DNA from: Spisula solida
Taxonomy: Eukaryota > Mollusca > Bivalvia > Venerida > Mactridae
Assembly: GCA_947247005.1 (NCBI GenBank)
Contig: OX365944.1
Coordinates: 19,195,501 to 19,259,500 of the forward strand
DNA: 64,000 nucleotides
Direction of reading: 5' to 3'
Shown here: piece after piece, positions 54,566-64,000 of the stretch
Position numbering within the stretch: the first letter of the stretch is position 1
How the letters are laid out: each line of letters opens with the position of its first letter
The notes under the pieces: generated by a model
What the model was told of the DNA's origin: nothing
What the model saw: only the letters and a program-made list of their open reading frames with translations
The model's database searches: none
Program-made: the position numbers and the translations under genes

Positions 54566-55733
54566 GGGATATAATTATGATGTATATTTAAATAAGTATG
54601 GCCCGAACGGATCACCGTAATTCGAGAGTGGGTTGCGAGTCATAAAAGGTCGTCCATCTTTCTGTAACTTTTATGAACTCACCAGAGATTGTTTCTCTGA
54701 AAACAGATAATAGGTTTAATACCGAAAGTCTCAGAATTTTATTCAATTTCAAGAAAACAAAATTTGAATTTAAAATGGTTTTATACCAGATGTTGTCAAT
54801 TGCATATGTTTCGGTTATATGTCCATTTCAACATCTTTATCGAGTTCCATTAGAATAAATGTGCTTACGAACTGCTTCTGAAAGCAAACCTGTTTCGAAA
54901 GCAAATATTCCAGTTTGTTGTTGTTTAAACTGCGTAAATACATGTAGGTTTAAACAGCGCTTGTTCCTGGTTTTATTGGTATTTGGTGGGTAGGAATTTT
55001 GTTTTGATTTCCTATTCACCAAAAGTGATGATGACAACAATGGTAGGTATCATCAATACGTCAATATACTCTCGTTTTTGTCTGATGTAGGGAACTATTT
55101 CCGGTGTATGGTGTTAACCAGTGATATTCATGCAGTATGGAGGGGAATAACCGCCAATATTATTGTTCAACATTAGAATGATACACATTGTTAAATTTCA
55201 TCCCAAATGTGCAACAATACATACTTCGATATTATACATGTATAAAGTTTAAAACGTAACGAAGTTTAAAGTTCTTAACAGCTAGTAAAAATGAATGGGT
55301 TGAGGCTTTTTAGGATAGATAAGTCGAACAAGAACCAGAAACAAGCGACCGTATCAGCCTTATACATGTACCAATGTATAACGTTTGTTCAATAAGATTT
55401 GTACACGTAAGTCATGCAAGTTGCAATACACATGTAAAATTTAATGTTTTAGAAACTGTACTATATTGTACTTTGTATTATTGGTATTTGAATAGTACCC
55501 TACACTTTGCTAAAGTTAGAGCATGTTTGTCTTGTATGAATAGTTGTTACATTGTTGACGAACATGCAAACGATTAATAAGAGCTTGGAAACAACGGCAC
55601 ATTCAGTAAAACAGAAGAGTGATTGTGCAATAAGTGAGTATTATCAGTCGATCTGTAGAAGATATTTTCACTACTTTTATAGTTGTAAGAATTTGAATAC
55701 GTTATGTATACTGATGTAACACATTTTCACAGG

Positions 55734-58700
55734 ATAGCATAATCAGCCCAATCTTTAAATCGGCGGAAAAATGTCTTACGTTATGTAAAGCTTATCAATA
55801 ACATGCGGTAGGCGTACAATACATGCGATAAAACATGCAATTTATTCAAATGACATAAAATACACATCATTACAATGAAGCGTACATTACCGATTCTTTA
55901 GGACATATATAGCCTACCATTACATCAATTTGACATTTTCCGATGACTATTATCGGAACCTACGCTGTTCTTATAGGCATAGGATTGGTTATTTACTGAA
56001 AATCATCCCGACTTTACGACAACGTCCCTACATAAGGCGCATAGTTTAGTAATGATCTAATGATCGTTGCCTAAAACATATCCTTCCCAAAATGCCAGCC
56101 GATAGTTTTGGTCTTGTTAAAAATATGTGATTCCTGTCTAACGTGTTTATTGATTTTATAATTTTACTAAACATGTGTTTGTCGGATTTATCATGAGGCC
56201 GAATACCATATTTAGGAGTGTTAGGTAATTATAGCCTGAAAGTATTTGGAGATTTGCAGGAGTGTGTTTAAACTGTAATTTATAATGATTTAGATAAATG
56301 ACTAATAATAATAAGGGGGCTGCTAATGCTGTCAGTGTTATGACGTTAAATCTATTTTTGTCCATTTAGAATATTGATAAAGAGCGAGAAATGGAGATGA
56401 CACAAGTAGACAGAGGAGCAAACGTCGTATCTAAAAAGAGATGACATCATACCGCTAGAACTGGATTGGTGTATGAATAAGACGAAGAGGGAGTAGACAA
56501 GAAGATTGGGAGACAAATGAGGTGGAGACAAAAGAGTGTTGATGTTCTGAAGATTATTAATTTACACAATCATAGCTACACGTATATGTGTTGAACGTAA
56601 TATGCTGTACTATTCACAACAAGACAAGCCATAGTCCTCAGTACAGACAATGCGAAGTGTGAATCGAAGTTAAATGATGTCGGACAAATACTAGAATTGT
56701 TTACATGACCTAAAGCGACTATTTTCCTTGAGATGACATTAACTATTAAAAACAAATAACATTATTATTATAATTGTATTCAGATTGTCCTAATGGAGCT
56801 CCAAGAAATAATAAAATATTGGGAGAACTAACACTGATGTCACTTCAATGATAAATGTCAATTTTAACTATTTGTATTGCCTTTTTGGAAGATTTCGGAT
56901 TGCAATTTATTACACAATGTGGGTGATTTGATACATGATTGAGTTGTTGTACATGATTAGAAGCTGGTCTGACACTTCTTTACATGTTAATATATATTAT
57001 CGTTTTATATGCTACTCAATATAACCTATAAACGTATATCATATTCACATTCGTAGGTGTGAAATTAAAACTAAATTATTAAAGCGGCATGTTAACGTTT
57101 CTCTTCTCATATATATTCAATTTCAACCCACCCAACAATTATACACAATAAGTACTAGTATGTTATGTTATATTGTTATTGGTGGGTTTCTAAACTTAGG
57201 GGAGTTGGACTACGTGTAGAGAAAATCTTCAAAAGCATTTCTAATTAAAATTTGATGGTTTCAGCTTAATAAAATTACATGCATTTTGCCATATTAATAT
57301 TAGATAAGATTTGATATTTCAGCCGTATTACTGTTGTAACTGGGTCATTCAGCTTGGGCCTTCAGCTTTGTGATTGCTGAAACATGTTCATTCAGCGTAT
57401 TGTCGATACCTTGGACTTGGGCGGATCATTTATTTGTTCAATTGGGCATTGTGCCTTGTTTGTTTTTATGCTGTTTCTGTGCTCGGCTGGTAAAGTTGAG
57501 TGATGCCTTCCCTGTCTTACTAAATATTATCTTTCTGCATCGTTGTTCTCAGGTCAGGAATTGTTTCATTTTACAGTTTACAGAACAAAAAGTCGAAAAC
57601 GAATATACATACGCATTCACAAAAGATCAACATACTAGTATTCCAATTCAAATTTTGTCCTAAATATATTGTTTTCATTTTTAGATGTATTGGAGATCTC
57701 GATTGTTATCATGTACAGAATACGAATATACCAAATTTGTTAACATGTTGAAAACATTGAAAACATTATTTTTTGTTGAAAATGCGAGTCATTGTACTTT
57801 ATTGAGACTGAAGCCAATCAAGAACAAATTTAAATAAGAACTCCCAGAAATGTCCGCCCTCTCTGACTTCATACAAATGCAAATATTGGATTATTTAATA
57901 CAGTATGTTATTTATTGTACATTTGTATATATGATGTCATATCTAATAATACGATTTTAGATTTAAACTGCTGACGGCAATTATGTTGTTTTGTTTGATA
58001 AATCAAGACTAACCTTGTTATGTGTTGAAAAATAAGAAAGTTATATGACGTCACATTTCAAATCGTACCTTAACAGGTTATCGACTCTGCGTTGCTTCAT
58101 CTTTCCGGAGGTATACTGGCACCCCTGTGTAATGTTATTTTTAGTCGTCTACATCTCATTACATCATTATTCGATGACAATACCGACTTCACGTATGAGG
58201 TGACTTCGTTTGAGCGTTGAAGAGTGCAAAAAGAAGAGCACTAAATTACTATCACCACACAAAATGTTCGACTCAACCAGCTGACATACACCATTTTCCG
58301 ATTCGCCGACCATTTAGAGGATGACCTTATATGGTAATCAAGTGATCAAGGCAATACTCAGATAGTCTACAAAACATTATTGTGATTGTTGACTTTTCTA
58401 TGACTTCCTTTATTAAGAGAGAATAATCATCGTCCGACTGGCATGAGTAATTCTGTTTTGGTTTAGTCGATACCACACGTCTCGGTAACCTATAGTATCT
58501 CATCTCAGACAGGAGAATGTAGCTGATCTGCCGCGATTTGTCATGGAGTCTCAAAATCACAAACACATATATATTACAGAATGGCTTAGAAATGTAGATA
58601 TTTGCGATATGGATATAATTTTTTTTTATTTTATGATGTTTTGGTGTAATGCACACACAATCAGATATGGTCTGCTGCCAGACAGATAACATCGTATCAC

Positions 58701-59403
58701 AGACATTGATCAAAGTTGGACTTAATCACACAATAATCTTACATTCCCCCACGGACACTAAATGAGGTCATTAACGTTGATTCAAATTGGACATCGTTAA
58801 TTATAAATTAACTTCGATTTGGGTAAATTATTTTGGAGATAGTGTAGTGGGTAACATGTGATTGTCTCAATAAAGCAAGACCTTTCACTCTATCACAAGA
58901 TTGCATTATATGAAGCAAAGTTCTTCGAAGAAACGTTACCAGGTAAGTGGCATAAGGGGGATATATTTTGTAGGGACCCGGGTTCATATACGGATGGTGG
59001 CACTCATATGCCTGCTATATTTCAGCAGAAAGCTGACTGGCAAATTTAAACTATGCTCGGTGTTGTAGTATGCACTACTGGCAGCGTTGTAACCTAAGAT
59101 CAAAGAAAATTTGTAAAACAGTTTGTAGACGTTTATGTGCGGTTGCCCGAAATATCTGACTTATTTTCGACAGTTTTAAGTTGGTAAGCCTAACTATCAC
59201 TTATACACTGTAAATATGGACTTCTATAACGGACCGCATTAAAATGCCAGAAATAGTGTCGGAACCAAACAACAAACTGAGAATACAAGAAAACATTTCG
59301 TTTGTATTGTTTTGTACCGATAATAATGGCGTAAATTCCGTCATATCTGTGAAATCTATCAGTGCACAAGCGCAGAAATGTCTAAGCCGGTGTGAAATGT
59401 GTT
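55734..59403. repeat. 5-kb unit, copy U6 inside D2
   Basis: The cleanest copy of this segment. It lacks the two U5 insertions, the U3/U4 mariner-like element and the LINE, and so serves as the empty-site reference. Ends: CAGGATAGCATAATC on the left, minisatellite A3 on the right. Confidence 0.88.
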
Positions 59404-60268
59404 TCATGGACTCATGGTTGGACATACCAACGTTGTAAGAAATGTACTGACTATGGGTATACAGTAGCTTCCAGGCATGGGCTCATGGTAGGACATACCA
59501 ACGTTGTAAGTAATGTTCTGAATATGTGTATGATGCAGTATCCGGGCATGGACTCATGATAGGACATACCAACGTTGTGAGTAATGTAGTGACTATGAAT
59601 ATAATGTGGTATCCCGGCATGGACTCATGGTAGGACATACAAACGTTATAAGTAATGTACTGACTATGTGTATAATGTAGTAACTGGCCATGGACTCATG
59701 GTAGGACATACCAACGTTGTAAGCAACGTACTGACTATGTGTATAATGTAGTACATGTATCCGGGCATGGACTCATGGTAGGACATACCAACATTATAGG
59801 TAATGTACCGACTATGTGTATAATATTGTATCCGGGCATGGAATCATGGTTGGACATACCAACGTTATAAAAGTAATTTACTGACTATGTGTATAATGTA
59901 GTATCCGAGCATGGAATCATGGTTGGACATACCAACGTTATAAAAGTAATTTACTGACTATGTGTATAATGTAGTATCCGAGCATGGAATCATGGTTGGA
60001 CATACCAACGTTATAAAAGTTATGTACTGACTATGTGTATAATGTAGTATCCGAGCATGGACTCATGGTTGGACATATCAACGTTGTAAGTAACGTACTG
60101 ACTATGTGTATAATATAGTATCCGGTCATGGACTCATGGTTGGACATACCAACGTTGTAAGTTATGTACTGACTATGTGTATAATGTAGTATCCGGGCAT
60201 GGACTCATGGTTGGACATATCAACGTTGTAAGCAACGTACTGACTATGTGTATAATGTAGTATCCGGA
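59404..60268. repeat. Minisatellite A3, 71-bp monomer, about 12 copies
   Basis: Same family as A1 and A2. Three successive monomers (about 59,830-60,050) share the variant CATGGAATCATGGTTGGACA and TTATAAAAGTAATTTACTG, a local recent expansion distinct from the A1 higher-order block. Confidence 0.95.
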
Positions 60269-60674
60269 CCACAGGGGTCTGTATCGACTCACTGATCGCT
60301 CATTCACGTGTATGACGTGTATAATTCATTCGCTAAGTTTCAGGATAAAGTGACGAATTGTCTTAGTTTTACTTCACACCTTAAAATGAAATACAGGCAT
60401 AACATCTCCACTAAAGAGTCGTATCTTCATTTTTCTGAATAGGTGTATATGTACTTTCATGAATGCATTTTGTTTGACGCATTCGTGTAGTTTAAGAGAA
60501 CAATAGGATTTTATAAGGCCGATAATTAATTAAATTACATGTTCCGGAAGTACTCTTTGTCAAGCTATGAACTTCAACAATTGTGCAGTCAGTCTAGTTT
60601 CACCATGTATACTCTAACGTATGAGAGTATAGTGTGTATAGGATGTGATCACTAATCCAGCAACGCTTGTAGGA

Positions 60675-60745
60675 GGCTTAAATAGCTCAGTCGGTAGAAC
60701 ATTCTTTCTGTAGACGAAAGGTCTCGGCTTTAAGCCTCGACTTTG
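60675..60745 (+). repeat. tRNA-derived SINE relic (D3)
   Basis: Same as the D2 relic: perfect A box, weak B box (GGCTTTAAGCC). Confidence 0.62.
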
Positions 60746-60921
60746 TTACACATTGTTTTTCTGTGCCAAACGTAAATATTACACACATCACGCCTTAATG
60801 ACTTACTCAAGAGGTTCCGTATTATCGTACTGAAGGGATTCGGTGAATACTTGTACACATGTGGGTGTATGTAGATGTATTTATATGATTTGACTACTAA
60901 TAGGGGAGAAACATGTGTAGA

Positions 60922-60985
60922 CGCCCGGATATCTTAGTCGGATGAGCATTCACCCAGTAAGCGATATATCCTGTGTTATAGTCAC
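60922..60985 (+). repeat. Second tRNA-like relic (D3)
   Basis: Same as the D2 copy (46,749); the T arm is not preserved. Confidence 0.48.
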
Positions 60986-61499
60986 GATAAGGCATAACAT
61001 TATTCTCACCCGGTTTCAGTATCAATGTATGAATAGTGGTCTACCATACGACAATCACCAACACATAAAAATCTGAGATTTCTGAGATTATCCATATGTG
61101 TGCCATCAAGTCAACCTATTTATAACTAAGCTCCTGTTTTCTATCATAATTTATATTTATTGTTGTTTTTTCTGATGTTCTGTTATTTATTTCATGCATA
61201 AGTCGATAGGTTACAATATTTCTATATCTTAGTATTTCGTTTAGGATCAATGGTGACTATGGAACTAGGCATAAACAAGCGGCATACCAGCAATAAATCA
61301 CAGCAACTTGTTGCCACGTACGTACAGACAAAACATGAATTATAATTACTTATTTTATATAGTTTTTATATAATCGTTATAATTCATGCGTGTACGCACA
61401 ACATTTCAGTAAAACGACTAGTAACATAATGTATGCTCACTGTTTTGTGTATTCTTTTTTGTGCACTGATTTTAAAGGTTCGCCACATGCTTTGTTGCA

Positions 61500-62397
61500 G
61501 CTGGAAATACACTCTCCGAACAGCCATGTTGTAACCGGAACTACACACTATACGTACTGCTATGTTGTATCCGGAAGTACACTCTCCGAACAGCCATGTT
61601 GTAATCGAAAGTACACTCTCCGAACAGCCATGTTGTAATCGGAAATACACTCTACGTTCTGCCATGTTGTAACCGGAAGTACACACTGCGTACTGCATGT
61701 TGTGCCCGGAAGTTACACTCTGTGTTCTGCCATGTTGTAACCGGAAATACACACTGCGTACTGCATGTTGTGCCCGGATGTACTCTCTGTGTACTACCAT
61801 GTTGTATCCGGAAGTACACTCTGCGTACTGACATGTTGTGTCTCGCAGTACACTCTGCGTACTGGCATGTTGTGCCCGGATGTACACTCTGCGTTCTTTC
61901 ATGTTGTGCCCGGTAGTACACTCAGCGTTCTTTCATGTTGTGCCCGGTAGTACACTCTGCGTTCTTTCATGTTGTGCCCGGTAGTACACTCTGCGTACTG
62001 CCATGTTTTGCTCGAAAATACACTCTGCGTACTGCCACGTTGTGCCCGGAAGTACACTCTGAGTACTGTAATGTTGTGCCCGGAAGTACACTCTGCGTAC
62101 TGTCATGTTGTGCCCGGAAGTATACTCTGCGTACTGTCATGTTGTGCCCGGAAGTACACTCTGAGTACTGTAATGTTGTGCCCGGAAGTACACTCTGAGT
62201 ACTGTAATGTTGTGCCCGGAAGTACACTCTGAGTACTGTTATGTTGTGCCCGGAAGTACACTCTGCGTACTTTCATGTTGTGCCCGGAAGTACACTCTGC
62301 GTACTGTCATGTTGTGCCCGGACGTTCACTCTGAGTACTGTCATGTTGTGCCCGGAAGTACACTCTGAGTACTGTAATGTTGTGCCCGGAAGTACAC
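61500..62397. repeat. Minisatellite B3, 34-bp monomer, about 26 copies
   Basis: The largest B array. The extra length over B2 is made of GCCCGGAAGTACACTCTG monomers with alternating GCGTACTGTC and GAGTACTGTA endings. Several overlapping frames on both strands (up to 172 codons) are by-products of the 34-base period. Confidence 0.96.
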
Positions 62398-63227
62398 TGC
62401 AGATTGATTGGAATTTCATGCGTAGGCATATCATAAGCATTAATTTGTTTCGACGAAAATTTACAAATGTATGACGGACCCTGTAACATATCACCGGTTA
62501 CATTGATACTCTGTACTCTACTCCAATAGGTGACATGTGTTTACAGTCATAATGCACTAACGAGTAAAGCTACCTTTTTCTATTTTACTTATTGACTACT
62601 TGTATTACTGACAAACGCTTATGTTATCTATCTGTCTCTCTTGTATCATTGTACCGTTTCCGACTTCTGTATCAAGCTCCTGTAATTACGTATTTTACAA
62701 ACATTGTTAACATAAGAAGCCGTATTCTGGGAATACTTACATCCTTGTGTGGAAACGAAATAGGCTCATAAACATACGTGATTCAGTTTAATTGGTATTA
62801 AACCTTCTCTAACCGCCGTTAGCTGTTCATTTAAGTCCACTTAAAGGCTTACATCAGTCTAACAACCTAACCAACACCGTGCTAATCCGCTCCTCATCTA
62901 ATCACATGTTAAGGTGTTTAGTGAGCTATATATTTCCCCACACGACTTTAATGAGTACGTCTTAATTTCTTTAATAAATTCAAAGTTATCATTTCGTCTA
63001 GAATTCTGTCATCTATACTGCTGTAATAGAACACTTTCCCTAGCTTAATTCATACTAACAAGGCATCAATCGATACGTAGATTGGCTAAATCGCAAGTCA
63101 TCAATGTCACGTAGAAACAAGCTCTTTCTCAAATACACGCAAACTTACACTCAAATTGACAGATATTCGTTTGTAAAGCTGATATTGTGAAATAAAAACG
63201 CAATGTTTTTGTCTTTATTCATATACG

Positions 63228-64000
63228 AGGGATGATCCATATATAACGAGAAAATGCTTATAACTTTGCTATTACATTTTATTTTCTAAAAACTATTTAT
63301 GTGGTGGTTAATACATATATTAGGAGAAAACGTACCAAATAGTTTTCAAATATATAGAAAAATCAATTGTTTGGAACATTTCTGCCAACCTATGATACCT
63401 GTAGGCGGGGCAACGTCATTGTTGCACCTTTTAACGTTATTCAGAATATACAATGATCAATTTGACAATCATATTCCTTAGGCTCTACTTGATTATTTTT
63501 AAACTTTTCTGATTATCATCTTTCAATATTTATATGTCTTCGCCAATGCCATACCAAGGTGAAAAAAGATTCACGATAGTTGTCCTAAGGAATTTCATTC
63601 AAAACATCAAACATTTTCGTGCGTAGTTATGACGTCGACGTCACGTTACGCCAACTTTGCGTTAGATCACTAGCCTTTTTCCAAATCATTTTTAATACGT
63701 TATTATGTTCACAAATCGAAGCTTTTTACATGACATGATCACGAAATGATTACTGAATATCGTGCACAATTGTTTATTACGTGTTTTCTTCAAAACTAAA
63801 TAGTTAATTGAAAACCTTTTGTCGTTCTCAAATTTGGCTATCAAGGAACGATACCACGTGCGTGTCGCAACGAATGACAACACAACCCGTGTATGACGTC
63901 ATCATCAGTCAGGCGAATCTTAGGTGACCCAAAGTACCAATTATTATCACATTGCTATTGCTTACATGAAAAATGTGCGAGTTTAAATTTGCGAAAAAAT
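63228..64000. mobile_element. TA-inserted mariner-like element, cut by window end
   Basis: D1 (33,211) and D2 (48,645) read TTCATATACATAATAACC. D3 reads TTCATATA and then CGAGGGATGATCCATATATA. CGAGGG directly after TA is the typical start of many mariner-type elements (known trait). The right end lies outside the window. No transposase frame was recognised in the visible 770 bases. Confidence 0.65.

Larger units (their letters stand above)
45429..59403. repeat. Large tandem unit D2 (about 14.0 kb)
   Basis: Same order as D1: A2, tRNA-like relics, B2, SINE, candidate exon, C2, U6. It shares with D3 but not D1 a segment after array A (GGACCACAGGGGTCTGTATC, 46,092 and 60,268), so D2 and D3 are closer to each other there. 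The stretches 46,822-47,334, 47,827-49,274 and 50,062-53,333 are non-coding by eye. Confidence 0.92.
59404..64000. repeat. Large tandem unit D3, left part only
   Basis: Starts with A3 and follows the D order through the relics and B3 to about 63,226. There a new insertion replaces the D1/D2 sequence to the end of the window. Confidence 0.9.

Noticed and set aside
61384..62494. Overlapping repetitive frames (YFRAQH, VHSAYCHVV and similar)
   Set aside because: The 34-base period yields a 102-base frame cycle, so repeat-protein-like frames appear in all frames without coding meaning.

Overview
This is AT-rich, gene-poor animal nuclear DNA. It shows no bacterial gene layout, and the long open frames are either retrotransposon pieces or frames through tandem repeats. 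The best clue to the organism is a tRNA-headed SINE (about 33.89-34.09 kb, second copy about 49.28-49.49 kb). Its tail resembles, from memory, the V-type SINEs common in molluscs, which suggests a mollusc, probably a bivalve. That assignment is inference.

Layout. 0-5.2 kb is anonymous sequence with one 280-bp-arm inverted repeat and a 250-bp (CT)n tract. 5.2-28.7 kb is a head-to-tail series of diverged copies of one roughly 5-kb unit (called U1, U2, U3, U4a, U4b here). 29.1-64 kb is a second-order tandem repeat of about 14-16 kb (D1, D2 and a partial D3). Each D unit contains a 71-bp minisatellite (A), tRNA-like relics, a 34-bp minisatellite (B), long unique sequence, a 21-bp minisatellite (C), and then another copy of the 5-kb unit (U5, U6).

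Comparing copies gives natural empty sites, which date several insertions. These are a 421-bp foldback element in U2, a mariner-like TIR element in U4 (truncated in U3), a 736-bp TIR element in U5 at the same TA as the mariner-like one, a 408-bp hairpin-rich element in U5, a new TA insertion in D3 running off the window end, and a dead LINE in U4a on the minus strand. The LINE has an apurinic-type endonuclease and a reverse transcriptase, but the segment expected to hold the catalytic YADD motif is gone. Its insertion is associated with loss of about 300 bp of target.

Host coding sequence is sparse. The best candidate is a short C-terminal exon on the minus strand (38,026-38,174), present again at 53,334-53,482. 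It has a good 3' splice site, the same frame, the same stop position and mostly silent or conservative changes. A second candidate is a short signal-peptide-like frame that recurs in the 5-kb units and decays in most of them. No complete gene, rRNA, intact tRNA or CRISPR array was found.
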